The notes beneath the pieces were generated by a model. It was not told the DNA's origin. It worked only from the letters and a program-made list of their open reading frames with translations, and ran no database searches. Shown here in pieces: positions 11,001 to 22,705 of a stretch of DNA of 64,000 nucleotides (within the stretch, counting starts at the first letter, position 1; the number at the start of each line of letters is the position of its first letter). This DNA is from Ascarosepion bandense (taxonomy: Eukaryota; Mollusca; Cephalopoda; Sepiida; Sepiidae), in assembly GCA_037127315.1 (NCBI GenBank), contig JBBBDQ010001028.1:1612001-1676000 (forward strand), in the 5' to 3' direction. Both the position numbers and the translations under genes were made by a program.

Positions 11001-12875
11001 GCTTCAAACCATAAACACTTTTATACTCCTTTATTGAAGACTTGTTCATAGTATGTTAATTATGTGACTCTTGAGGACTTTTTAGTCTTGTTTTTGTCAT
11101 TATACTGCACTTAATGAATGCTACTTTTTTAAGATTTATCATAATTTCAAGCAGATCACTTAAATCCCTTTACAAATTTCTCTTTATCTATTCACACTCA
11201 CTTTGCACAATTTTAATTCCATCCTGCTATAATAAAATCCCCTTTTTTCTTGAATAACTGAGCATTTATCAAAGCTGAATTCTACTCCTGGTCTTTCAAA
11301 AGTTTCACTTTATCCATGGTTATTTTCACACTATCTCTACACCTCAGTTCTTGGTTTAGGAGTAGGCCACTTTCATATAGAAATTGATCTACCATCTTGT
11401 ATTCTCACAGAATGTTCTCTAAGTTTTCAATCAGAATAAGACCAAACAAACAAACAGGTTAGTCCGTCGAACCTGGTCTTTGAAGCCAATTTTATTATCT
11501 TTCTGAAAGCATTAGGTTCCTTATTGAATCATGGCTCTATGCAAATCTTGGAGTGGGTGGAAGTAATAATTGCATGTCTGAGTGATCATTATAACACCAT
11601 CTGGGAATGCACCATGGGCCTACCACTTCACTACCATAAATCATCAAATTACCTCTGCCCTGCTGACACCTTTTTCCAATAGAAGCTGTTTTTTTTTTTA
11701 ATAAAGCACATTTGTCAATGAAAAGAAGAGTTGAAAAATTAGTTTTCATGTATTCTGTGGCTCATTTCATTTGATTTTCCTTATAGACATAGAGGTCTAG
11801 TGATCAGTCTCATATGTTTTGCTATTTGATATAGGATCTGATATTTTGTGCTTTTCAACACAGCACTTAAAAATTTTATAGCTTGACAAAGACTTCTTTT
11901 TAACATCTCACTTGATACAGAAGTCAATCATCAAGATAAAGTCCTCAGTTTATCCTGAATAGAACTGCAGCAGTCATCCAGGATCTTCAATGTGCTTCTT
12001 TACAGTTCACTACTATCTGAAGTGATTAATAATATTTGATGTAGAGTATTTCTTGGATTATTTTCAACAAAGAATATGAGAGAATAATTTTGTTTCAGTA
12101 AGAAACAAAATTTATAAACTTCACAGAAAAAAGTCATAAAGCTGAAAGACTTGTGACCTATGATTGCTAATAATTCTGTATTGAATAATCAAAAGTTTCA
12201 TTGCTATATGGAAAAGTGTATAAAAAATAACAAACAAAATTACCATATGCTATGTCACTAATTAAAATTATCAACACAAAATTAAAAAAAAAAACAGAAA
12301 GTTTCAACTTGGTATCTGCAAAAGAATAGCTAAGTACAAAAATACATCACTAAAATCACAAGGTCAGCTATTTAGAGGAGCACACAGAACAGAATAGTTT
12401 AGTTTTGATGCTGTATCATTCCACTTCGAAATTATATTCACTTTCAAATATAATATTTCCAGTATTGTTGATTTATGAAATATTTTTGGTTATTTTCTTA
12501 TTTATTAGGGTTAAAGGCAGAGAAAAACCAGATTTCTCTTATTCTTTGAAAATTAATAAATTACTAAAAAATTTAAAAATACAGCTTTATAGTCTGTTCC
12601 AATAGCAATATCACAGAGCAAATTATTAACCATTTCAAGAAATTATTTGGGCATTTCATATGCTTAATAAAATCATCATATATAGAGCAATTCCTCTTTA
12701 TTTCACTATTATGTATATGTTATACTTTATGGTTTAATGTGGAAAAGTAACAAAATTGTCCACAGTTAAGTACTGAATGTGGCAACTATATTCCAGTGTT
12801 AATGAAAGTTTTGTATTAGGATTTTTTTCTTAAATTGTTTTTAATGATGTCAAAAGAATCACTGATAAATCCTAA
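11001..12875. other. Unassigned DNA, possibly LINE-derived
   Basis: The base composition around 11280-11760 and 11930-12010 is less AT-rich than the surroundings. It lies directly upstream, on the minus strand, of the LINE C-terminus at 10430-11000. A 70-codon minus-strand frame (11537-11749) has no motif I recognise. It may be eroded RT sequence. From 12020 to 12875 only AT-rich DNA is seen. Confidence 0.4.
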
Positions 12876-12993
12876 TGTAGTAAGACATGCAAAATAGACT
12901 TTTTTACATAAAGTCAAACAACAAATAAGTCAGTTGTCAGTCAACACAGGGAAACAGTTATTTCTACCTTACAGACTGGAATACAACACAACA
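12876..12993 (+). repeat. 5' LTR of short element
   Basis: Begins TGTAGTAAGACATGC and ends CAACACAACA, giving the usual TG...CA ends. It aligns by eye along its whole length with 14090-14199. It is preceded by the target duplication CCTAA. Confidence 0.6.
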
Positions 12994-13093
12994 ACAATAA
13001 AATCTCTAACACCATTGGATGAACCAGATTTTGTAGAAACATGGATTGTTTTTCAGCCCAGGTAAGGGCCAAGAAATTAAAAGACAATAAAGT

Positions 13094-13411
13094 TTGAAGA
13101 GTAGAGATCAATTACAGATTATAGATCAATTTGACAGGAAAGATCTATGTCATGGTGTATCCCAAAGAATTAGAGGATTTAATATTTTCAGAAATTTTGG
13201 ACATTATAAAACCAAAAAACCTGATTATTATAAAGAGGACAAAAATCTGGTTTTGCATGAGCAAAGAAGAGCCAAATGTAATGATAATACACAAGTTACA
13301 GAAGGCCTCCAAATAGAATGTATGTTTGATGATTTATATAAACACAAAATTTTGGAACAATTACAATTGAGTAAAATGCCCTTAGATGCATGTGTAGAGT
13401 TTCATCAATAA
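13094..13411 (+). pseudogene. Unrecognised ORF inside LTR element
   Basis: A 105-codon frame rich in Lys, Asp, Gln and His, lying between the two LTRs. I recognise no domain. Its position just after the 5' LTR is where gag would lie, and the following sequence to 13570 keeps a protein-like character when stops are ignored (LKLIDKF, KSKAEA). That is position-based inference only. Confidence 0.3.
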
Positions 13412-14089
13412 TTAAAATTAATTGATAAATTCAATACATCTAAGAGCAAAGCTGAAGCATAGTGTATCAAACTACCTTATATGATGCAAATACTGCAATA
13501 AAGAGCATTAACAGGGCAAGAAAAATAGTCCAGCTTTACGACAAATATGCTAGAAAATCTAGATATTTTGATGACTTTCATCAAAACAGGTTGTTTTAAC
13601 TGGTGATATTAAGAATATGATAATTTATTAATATACATGCATCGGTTCTTCCAGTAATAAAGAATTAAAACCCAAAATGCAATATGTTAAATTAAAAAAT
13701 GTTGGGATGAATATAAACAAGAAAAATTGGAGTACAAAAAAGACAATGAAGCCCTGAAAAAGCTGCCATTATTATACAAAAGGGAAATAATACAGCTGTA
13801 ATAACAAATGGACATAATTTACTGGCTGACTCTGATCAAATAAGACTTAAAATTGGCAACCAAGTGAAGATGAAAGGAATGAAAAATGAGAAACCTGAGA
13901 GAAAGGAAAGGTTGAGTGCTTCTAATGGCCAAAAGCAAACACAGTAGTAAAGAAACTATGAAAAATAGAATGCATAAATCTGGCATGGAGTCAGAAGATC
14001 ACAATGAGGATATGTTGAGAGAGAATTTCCTAGTATAGTTATAAGTCAAAGATCAATGAAGGGTATAAAACCTCTCTGTTTCCAAGAGT

Positions 14090-14199
14090 TGTAGTTAGAT
14101 ATGCAAAATGGACTTACCCTATTTTGCATCAAGTCAAATGACTACAGTCAACAAGGGGAACTATTACTGCTACATTACAGATTGGAATATAACGTAATA
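14090..14199 (+). repeat. 3' LTR of short element
   Basis: Begins TGTAGTTAGATATGC and ends AACGTAATA where the 5' LTR has CACAACA. It is followed at once by the second copy of CCTAA. The final CA has become TA. Confidence 0.6.
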
Positions 14200-14984
14200 C
14201 CTAATAAGGTAATTTGTGACAATAAAAGGATGAGTAGGTTAGGATATGAAATTGAGGATTCATCCTCTCGAAAACTGACTTTAATCATAAAACAGCTTAT
14301 AAACATTCTTTCTTTCAGAGTGATTTATTTATTTGCATTAATGCTACTATACTTGTTATTCCTTTGTTCATGACAATATTCTTAAAGCTTAAAGTATATC
14401 TAATTAACAAAAAAGACCAAAATTAAGGAGTTTGAATAAATGTAGATTCTAAAAACACTGTCAAAATGGGCTCTTGTGTAAGTTTGCAAACTATAAGCAA
14501 CTTGTTCATGTACAAATTTATTGCAATAAGCAGAGAATAACAGGGAATTCTACAAAAGTATAGAGACCTGTTTGTAAAAGATTGTGTGAATAATCACAAA
14601 CATGAACCTGAAACAATCACTTAGAACTTATAATTTCATTTATAAAGTATAAAGTGAAAAAACTCTAACAAATATGTAAATAGTGATCTAAACAAATTTG
14701 GAAGTGACTCAGCAACTTTAATTAATTATCTCATTTTCTGATACTTTCTTGAATCTATTATTCTATTTTAATACACTTAAATTTACTTTGCTTCAGATAT
14801 CCAAGTATGTGTGTAAAAGTAAAAGCAGTAAAATCAATTTTCAAAAAAGGAAGATACAAAATGGGGAACTATTATAGTGTTCTTGGTTTTTAATTTCATA
14901 ATACGATACAAGTCAACTAGTAACAAACTAGTAACAAGTGTGTGTGTGAAGAGAAACTAGAACAACTTTAATAATTAGTTTTTC
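14200..14984. other. AT-rich DNA, nothing recognised
   Basis: No element or gene is recognised between the LTR remnant and the next LINE. The 90-codon frame at 14101-14373 starts inside the LTR and is not called. Confidence 0.6.
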
Positions 14985-16110
14985 TTTTTTTTGTTTCATC
15001 CCAAGAAAAGTGATAATATCACTAAAGCACAAGAAGTTACTGAGAATGAAGATGAGAGAATGTTAGTGAGGAGAAAGTATATTAAAAGAACTGGATTTAT
15101 GAAGACAGAAGATGGCAATTGATATTGCATTTAAACCTCTGAAGATTGTAGGTAACAGGGTAGCAAGAAACTGGAAAGGTCTTTGAAGTGAAGAAATAAT
15201 GTAAGTCTAAGCCCTAGGGGAGTGATGACACCTACATTAATGTGGACGTATCTAAATAAGTGGGTGTTCAACACAACTTTCATTACACAATTAGTTAAGA
15301 AAAATTGGATCTAGTCAAATATTTGGTCAAAGACACCATAGTCCTGTGAAGAGGGATGGCATGCCAAACCCTGTTAAAAGCCATATTGTTTTTTCTGAAA
15401 GAAGGCTGTGTGAAGTGAGATGCCTAATTCAGAGTTGATTAGAGACTCCAGTATTTTAACAAAAAGAGGTATTTCTACTAATAGGACAATCATTTGAGAG
15501 AACAAGGTTCCTCAGAGCTCTTGAAAACAGGAACTACAGAAAGGGGATTTCCAACAAGCTAGAAAACAAGAAACAAGTTATAAAGCTTAGAGAAAACAGG
15601 AGCCAGGTGCACATTTCTTTAGAATAATTACAAAGATACCATCAAGTCTGCATTCCTTGTGGGGATCAAGTTTGGTGATGATAGTAGAAACCATAAACAG
15701 AGTTATGGGCATATTACTCAGTACAGATTTGGTTCTTGGAGGAAAATCAGGCAAAGATACTCCTACTAAGTCAAGAGTGTAATTGGAAGAGAACTTAGAA
15801 AGTATCCTGTTTTATCAGCAGTAGATAACAAAACCAAACAGGTTGAAGAGAGGAGTGATTGTGTATTTAACCTTGTTTAATATACTCTTACAAAGCCATC
15901 AGTAAGGACAAGAATCAAACTTGTGAGAGACTATACAGTTTCTCATTCTATTAGTGAATAGCAACTTAGCTTCATTGAGGACACACTTACAATTATTAAA
16001 AATGGACACAAAGAGACATTTGTTATAATCCAAACTATTATGATGGTATAGCTGGAAGAGATTCCTGTGGGTTATAACAACTGAACAGGCAGGAGTCAAC
16101 CAAGGTCATA
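14985..16110 (-). mobile_element. Jockey/CR1-like LINE remnant, RT core deleted
   Basis: On the minus strand the pre-RT and RT fingers of the 6064-8076 family can be followed right to left: VGVSLPDFPPRTKSVLSN near 15760, then TKLDPHKE near 15680, SKLYN near 15600, KQYGF near 15390 and MKVVLN near 15270. The sequence then jumps from the motif-B region (GVITPLGLRL, near 15215) to the C-terminal tail YNLQRFKCNINCH near 15120-15150. The catalytic YADD region is lost in a deletion of roughly 700 bases compared with copy B. The 3' end lies near 14985, where TTGGGATGAAAC plus an A-rich tail (minus strand) matches the family 3' end. Many stops are present. Confidence 0.75.
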
Positions 16111-16979
16111 GTAATAAAAATTATGGCTTATATGACATAAATAGTTTCATTGCAGAATCCTCCAACAATAACCAAACAGAATAACATATTTGAACTAATA
16201 TCATTTTTTAGTCTAGCATTTATACAAGTTCAATCTTGGCAGCACAGAATATAAGAATTAGGTTACTGGCAATATTACAGAAATAGAAAAAAGTGGTAAA
16301 AAAGATGAGAGGATCAATCTGGAGAAAAAAAAAAAAAATGAAATTTAAAAGATTGAGATGGTGATTATTATTTTTGCTTTTGAAAATGTTTTATATAATA
16401 CTCATTAATAATGATCATTAAGTAACAGTTTAGATGCAATTATCAAGCAGGAGTGGGGAACAGCTTTGTTTGTAAAGAGAACTCAAAGAATGACAAGATA
16501 ATGAAAAGAAGGACAGAGAGATAAGGAGGAGAATGACAGTAAATGAAAAGGGGGGTGAGAAAAGAGCAAACAAAGATTCACGCATATCAAAGGGGAGAAT
16601 GAGAAAGAGCGAACAGGAAAGTGAAAAGAAAAGAAATAAAAAATATAAGGGAAAAAAAGAAATGCAAAAGTAAAATGAGCAGAAATAACAAAAGAGAAAG
16701 AAAGAAAAATAGGTTAAAAAAAAAAATTTTAGGGAACTTGAGCAAAATAAATAATTGCATTTTTACAACAAAAATTTTATGGTACTTACAAGCATTGAAA
16801 GAATTTTGTTCCGGGTATTTTTATTTTTCTTTTCATGGTTAAAAGTGGTAAAAACCTTACTCACCCAACATGTTAAGCATATTAAAACTTTTAACCAAAA
16901 GTATTTTCTGACATTTGAACCAAATCAGCAAATTTGTCATTTGGTAAATGGTGAGTGAAAGACTGATCATATAGCAATA
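16111..16979. other. A-rich DNA, nothing recognised
   Basis: The plus strand is strongly purine-rich at 16480-16720 (repeated GAGAAA and AAAGA). Lys-rich frames at 16621-16842 and 16755-16958 come from this composition and are not called as genes. Confidence 0.6.
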
Positions 16980-17660
16980 TTATATAAGCCTTCTTCATAA
17001 GCTGAAGGGCTATCTCTGGTAAAATACCTGACTTAATCCAATATTGTTCTTAATAAATTGTATAATGAAAGTTGTACTGAATGGCCACAGTTCTAGATCA
17101 TTAATGCAGGTATCCCCACCCCAGAGCCCTATTCTTGGACCTACATTGTGATCGTCATCAATGATCTTCCTGATGTCATCAGTTCTGAACTTGGTATTTA
17201 TACTGATGGCATGATTATTTACTCAAGTCTTAAAAATAAGGTCCTTATATCCGGCATAGTAAAAATGGCAGCTACTCTCAAAAATGACCTCCAATCAACT
17301 TGGTCTAGAAGTGGCTTGTAAACTTTAATGTCTCTTAAACAAAACTGCTATCTTTTAATCATCATAGAGAAGCATTTTTAACTTCCATCCATATGGCTGA
17401 TGTTAACCTCTGAAGAGCAATTTATTGCACCATGTATATGAAGTGGAGTGATTATATTGAATCAATTACTATGTCTGCTACTAGGAAATTTGGTTCCCTG
17501 TATTGTACTAAACAATTTTTTTTTCACCAAAATCCCTCTTGCACATTTATAAATCTACCATTTGTGCATACATTGAATATTGCTACTATATCTAGTCTGG
17601 TGCTCCTACTTTGAACAAAGTTCAAAGAGGTGTGTATAATGTTAATTATAAATCTGTTCA
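16980..17660 (+). mobile_element. Jockey/CR1-like LINE RT fragment
   Basis: A decayed copy of the RT palm region. LIQ and MKVVLNGHSS near 17030-17095 are followed by PILGPTL and INDLPDVISSELGIYTDG. The catalytic YADD thus reads YTDG (about 17200), with an Asp lost. Then IIYSSLKNKV and LKNDLQSTW match the same order in 6443-7915. The C-terminal part continues to about 17650 with frameshifts (KWSDYIESIT at 17438). Both ends are truncated and no tail was found. Confidence 0.75.
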
Positions 17661-18265
17661 CATTCGTATCTTATTTCAGACATTGAATATGCACTACATT
17701 CATTAGCTGAAATTAATTTTTTTTGCCAAAATTGATGTCAAACCACTAATCACCAAATCCAAATTGATGATAATTTTAAGGAAATCACAACTTTTTAACA
17801 ACCCCAAAAGTTAACTTAAATGGAACTAAATGCCATACATGGTAAAAACAGCAAGTGTCACAATTCAGAAAATAATAGAAAATGTTCTAAGAGGGTACAT
17901 AAAAATGTTTGGTGGTAACCAACAAAGAAGCATTGGAGTTGAAAAGTATCTATGTACTAAATAGATTAAGAATGGTTGGTACAACCAGGAAATATGTATT
18001 CAATTGTGAAAAAATATATCTTACTTTCCGAATTTGAAAAGATGATATTTCACCAAATATAGAATATATTAAATGTGTCTACTCTTACCATTAAACAAGC
18101 ATTATAATCCTTTTGAGGTTTAGTCAACTTCCACAGTGTGTATTTATAAAAAATATTTATAATTAATTGAAGCTTATTTCATTTTGCATAAAAAAGGAAC
18201 AATACTGAATTTAAATTAATAATAAGCAGCATTTGAGAGTTTAAAATGCCATTGCTAAATGCCAT
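17661..18265. other. AT-rich DNA, nothing certain
   Basis: No motif is recognisable. It lies directly before the gypsy RNase H remnant and could include eroded pol sequence of that element. Confidence 0.5.
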
Positions 18266-18620
18266 TTTCAAGATGTTTGATCCTATATAGGATGTTATAT
18301 TAAGTACAGATGCAAGTGAATATTCCATATCAGCAATATTATTTAAAGATGGACACTCAGTAATGTACCTCTCTAGAAGATTAATAGCTGAAAAATCTAA
18401 TTATAAAAATAAAAAAAAGACAATCATATGGAGTATCAGTAGAGCTTGCCAATTCTTATTGGCAAAGAAATCCTGCTGAGTCTAATCACATCTTCTAGAA
18501 TTTTAAGATGTAACATAAAATCCATGGCCTTTGATTTTGATATTAAATATATAAAAAGAACCTCATGTTGACACATCATGATTATAGTTTAAAGTTGAAC
18601 AAAGAGAAAGCATATCAGAT
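18266..18620 (+). mobile_element. Ty3/gypsy RNase H remnant
   Basis: The frame near 18290-18480 reads VILSTDASEYSISAILFKDG, then HSVMYLSRRLIAEKSNYKNK and LLAKKS. This is the opening of the RNase H domain of Ty3/gypsy pol: TDAS carries the first catalytic Asp and the SRRL-NY segment follows as usual. Farther on, out of frame, come traces of the conserved FDFDIKYIK segment (about 18530-18560). No LTR or integrase was found nearby, and the fragment is truncated on both sides. Confidence 0.7.
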
Positions 18621-18884
18621 AACATGAAGAAAAAAAAATTTACATCGGATTGAAACTTGATCTTCTACCACTAAATTGACTTACCTTATTACATGATCCA
18701 AGTAAAATTGCCTCAAAAATAAAAACAAACACACTATTTGAAATCTGAAAGGCCTTATTAGAAGATAAGACAAGTTTACCAGGGAAAACTATCATATACA
18801 GTATAGATTTATTAGAAAATATGTATTAAAAGTGTGTATGATGAATCATAGCTACACAGAAATTATTAAAATTAACTCTAATTG

Positions 18885-19237
18885 CCCTAAACTGAATCAG
18901 TCTGTGTCAAATCAACAAAGGTCTGACTATCACTGACACAGATGTTTTTCACTTATAGAGCTTTATGATGCAAATTGAATGGTATCTATTTGAGGTTAAA
19001 GGGTTCTTAAAATATGACCTGGGCCAAAAACTGAATTTTTGAAAATACCAAGTTTAAACATCGATATCTCAGTTATTTTTTTTTACTTACAAAGCTAAAT
19101 TATATACCATCTTAAAGTATAATTAATGTTAAGAAACATAAAATAATGTTAAAATATGCAACTAATGATGTTAATGGTTAACAAATTTTTATTTACATTG
19201 TAGACTAAATAAATGTACAAAACAATCAATTTTTTAG
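18885..19237 (+). repeat. Inverted interspersed repeat, left copy
   Basis: The sequence from CACTTATAGAGCTTTATGAT (18949) to about 19125 and from 19145 to 19237 matches, in inverted orientation, parts of 21415-22236. Shared landmarks are AATTGAATGGTATCTATTT, TATCTCAGTTATTTTTT, TTATATACCAT and GATGTTAATGGTTAACAAA. The left copy lacks roughly 540 internal bases present in the right copy. No protein coding is seen. Family unknown. Confidence 0.7.
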
Positions 19238-19243
19238 TTTTTG

Positions 19244-19245
<2 letters not shown>

Positions 19246-19296
<51 letters not shown>
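19246..19296. repeat. (AT)n microsatellite
   Basis: About 25 uninterrupted TA units, followed by an impure TA-rich tract to 19321. Confidence 0.95.
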
Positions 19297-19299
<3 letters not shown>

Positions 19300-19538
19300 A
19301 TATACATATACATATATATATAGCCTTTAAGATTTCACTCACTCGATCGACTTGGGTGATTAAAGTTTATTGCTTTATTTGCCCGCAGTCAATTAAAAAT
19401 CTTGGAAATGCATCCCTTCAAATATAGAATTATACAAGTAATTTTTTTATAGAAAATTGTTGAGAAAATCAGATTTGTTATTTTTTATCATCTATGAGAT
19501 GGAGGTTGTAGTTAAACAGAAGAAAGAAACAATGAATT

Positions 19539-19790
19539 TAGGTATCTCCACTCAATTGCCAAAAAAAAAAAAAAAAAAAAAGCAAAAAATAAAAAGCAAA
19601 AAAAAAAAAACCTAGTATATCATAATGTTAAAAGGGCTCAAACTTAATAAAAACAAAGTTTTATCATCAAAATGTTTATGCTATTATTAAGAGGAAAGAT
19701 CAAATTGTATTATTATTTTTAAAAATATTTTAAATCCTTTCTAACACGTTCAACATTTTAATTCAAATTTCATTTTTTTGTTTTCCATCA
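19539..19790 (+). repeat. Fragment of GGTACC-ended repeat family
   Basis: It opens AGGTATCTCCACTCAATTGC, followed by an A-rich tract and then CAAACTTAATAAAAACAAAG and ATCAAAATGTTTATG. The same series opens the copy at 55862-57245. Similarity fades after the AATCCTTTCTAACACGTT segment near 19733-19750. It is a 5' fragment of that family, in plus orientation. Confidence 0.6.
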
Positions 19791-20992
19791 GTGATTCATG
19801 CTGTTTATGTAAGGCAACTATTAAAAAAATAGAGTCAGTTGAGTGAAATGATTTTGGGGCGAGTAAATTTTCCCTTTTTCTTTTTCAAATCTCAAAGGCT
19901 ATATATATAGACATTACAAGCAAACTGTTTCCTACAAATGCATGATTTTGTTTAATATCTAAACCATATTACTTTATTTCATTTTAACTTTTGGTAAGTC
20001 AAAATATGTGCTGGTCTTAAAAGTAATAAAAAAAAATATTAAGTCAATGTGAAAAAGCTGAACTCAACATGACTTTAAATTGGCACCTATAAACTTGGTC
20101 CTCTGAAACAAGTTCATTTTCCATTTATTGGTGGCTTTTCATAGTAGTCGGGATTCTTCACCAATATGGAAAAATGGTTGTTGTGATAGCTTTAATTTCA
20201 TATCCAGATTTTTAAAAAAATGGTGTAATGATACAACATAATTCTTACTGATAAATCTTCAGTGGGTGAAAGTTATTTAATGCAAAACAATGAGATATCT
20301 TTTGAGACATTTTATAATTTTGGTTTTATATTCATACTAATGGTAAAAGTATCTATTAAATTTACATAAATTTTTTTATAAATAAAAAAATTATTTGGTT
20401 TAATTTCATTGTGTATAAAAAAAATTAAATTACAGAATGAATAATTGGAAAAATTCTATTAAGAAAGGGTTAATGTTCAGTTTCTCTCATAAGGATGAAA
20501 TAAAATGTAATTTTACAATTTAACAAGTTAATATTTTCAAAAGTCAATATGCTCCCTAACTTTTTTATACTGTTTCATTTGTTTTTAATGCCTGATTTTT
20601 TTTAAAATGCAAATTATTAAATTTTGCTGAGATTTATATCACAAATATAAATAAGAAATTTATTAAAAATTATAACTTTCACAAGATTTTCTGTAGAAAC
20701 TTATGTGTTCATAGAACATGTAATTTTATAGAAAGAGCATGTTAATTATAGAAATATTTATTAGATGTAAAATAAATAAATTTCAGACTAAAATATTTTT
20801 TTTCTTAGACATTAATAATCTTTTACTTGTTGGATCCAAATGGTTGTATCAACAAGACTTCTATTTGATAAAACATACCACAACCCTTTTAAAATGCATA
20901 AAAAAATTAAAAAAGATTAAGAGAAATATAAAAAAAAATTGCTGTTAAAATCAAACAAGTTCAGTTGCTCCCCACAACACATACACACCAGT

Positions 20993-21023
<31 letters not shown>

Positions 21024-21414
21024 CAAATTGTTGAATAAAATTAAGAGCATAATCTAAGTTTTCCATAAGTACTTCAACATCAGCTTCTGATATTCTTCGT
21101 TTAGTTGATCCAACAACTGACACTGAAAGAACTTATAAACTTTCAAAAATTTAGATGGAAAAAGCTTAAAATATTTTAGGAAAGAGAATTTCTTGAAATA
21201 ACCTTAAATAAAGATACAACCCAGGTTGGTCATCACAAAAAAATTTGAGTGAAAAAGTAAGTGGTTTCCATATCCCAATTTTTATTTTCTATGTAAACAT
21301 GTATTTCAACAAACAGAAAAATAAGTTTGCTTGTTAATCTATTTGTAAATGTTAGGAATCTTTTTAAAATATTCATTTCAATGTATTAATGTTTCAGATC
21401 AAAACTTAATTAGA
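19791..21414. other. AT-rich DNA inside the inverted pair
   Basis: No gene or element is recognised. An A tract of about 26 bases lies at 20994-21019. A slightly GC-richer segment at 21040-21120 has a minus-strand frame without a known domain. Confidence 0.5.
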
Positions 21415-22236
21415 AAAAAAAAGAAAAAAGAAAAAATGAAAATTTGATTGTATCATGCATTTAGTGTATCATGTCAAATGTCAACAAAAGTTTGTTAACC
21501 ATTAACATCATTTGTTGCATATTTTCACATTTTATACTATCTTAGCATTAATACATGACACTTTTTTAAATAATAATTTTCATTCGTCGCTTTTTCATAT
21601 AAAAATCTATTTGTTGTATAATAAAAATGGAAACACACCCAAAAATAAGGTTGTTTACTTTCCACCAAATTGGTCAACACAAATAACAAATTCTGTTGAT
21701 GTTATGATCATAATTTTCATGTGAATATTAATCAACATTCAAAGAGTTTTCTAAAGATATATATATCTTGACCATATTGGGAGATATGAAAATGTTAACA
21801 TATAGTAGCAAATACCAAAATTTGCCATCTTGTATTTGGCCTAACTCATTTAAACCCTTGTAACTCAGGCCACAATCAAAAGTCCATCACAAAATTTTGT
21901 ACATATCTTGTCATAAGGGACACAAATTTCTTGTCAAATTAAACAAAAAATAAAGATATGATTTTGAGAAATTAAAGGTTAAGCTCTAAAGGTCAAAAGA
22001 TAATTTGACCTTTAAACAAAAAAATAAATAGATCATCTTTTATATATATCCAAGTACTTCAAAATGGTATATAATGTTGCTTTGTAGGTGAAAAAATAAC
22101 TGAGATATTGATATTTAAACTTTGTGACTATTTTCTAAAATTCAACTTTTTAGCAAAAGTCAAAGAACCCTTTGACTAGAGATATAAAATAGATACCATT
22201 CAATTTGTATCATTAAGCTCTATAAGTGTACCAAGT
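21415..22236 (-). repeat. Inverted interspersed repeat, right copy
   Basis: The longer copy of the family at 18885-19237, in opposite orientation, with an extra internal segment of about 540 bases (roughly 21540-22050). A stretch at 21838-22030 is rich in TTTGACC and AAAGGTCAAA and can pair with itself locally. No coding is seen. It may be a non-autonomous DNA transposon, but no target duplication was found. Confidence 0.65.
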
Positions 22237-22250
22237 CTGTTACACAGTCT

Positions 22251-22283
22251 GTTGAGCCAGTCTGTTACACAGACTGGCTCAAC
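22251..22283. repeat. Perfect hairpin, 15-bp stem
   Basis: GTTGAGCCAGTCTGT is followed by TAC and then its exact reverse complement, ending at 22283. An incomplete copy of the same motif (AGTCTGTTACACAGTCTGTT) stands just upstream at 22234-22253. It lies at the outer edge of the right inverted-repeat copy and may be part of that element's end. Confidence 0.85.
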
Positions 22284-22705
22284 TTTTAATAGAATAAATT
22301 GCACACCTGGCCTAAAGAAACAGAAGTATGAACTCATGCTCACATTCATATGTTAACCATGTTGGACTGTATCATATTTTAGTTATCTTTTTCTGGATGG
22401 CCTGATGTTACTTGTGTTCATGATTGAAGAACTGAAACTGTAAGACAAATATTATGAGTAATATTCTTCCAAGAAATGGGAGACCCAAAAATATCAGATA
22501 ATGCCTCAGAATTCTGTGATGATAGTTTTTCTTCACTGAAAACACAGGCTCACTGCATTTCATATAAAAATCTACTATATCATCGATAATCAAATGGAAT
22601 TGAAAAAAGAATGGTACAGATTATAAGAACAGGATTGAAAGCACTTTCTCCCAACAGGATAACATTAACAGTTTTTAACCAAGACTATTGTTAATTTATC
22701 AAACT
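22284..22705. other. DNA without recognised content
   Basis: No element or gene is recognised. A 61-codon minus-strand frame at 22408-22593 shows no known domain. Confidence 0.5.

Larger units (their letters stand above)
12876..14199 (+). mobile_element. Short LTR retrotransposon remnant with 5-bp TSD
   Basis: Two direct repeats of about 110-118 bases, 12876-12993 and 14090-14199, bound a 1.1-kb interior. Both start TGTAGT and share GCAAAAT, AAGTCAAA, CAGTCAAC and TTACAGA-TGGAATA in order. The same five bases, CCTAA, stand just outside each end (12871-12875 and 14200-14204), as expected for a target-site duplication. The interior has a 105-codon frame at 13094-13411 with no clear domain; a gag origin is possible but unproven. 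No pol motif is visible, so this is a non-autonomous or heavily deleted element. The strand is uncertain and is set by that frame. The LTRs have diverged considerably, so it is old. Confidence 0.65.

Noticed and set aside
13094..13411. A cellular gene
   Set aside because: The frame lies between two LTRs with a shared target duplication and has no recognised domain, so it is treated as element-derived.
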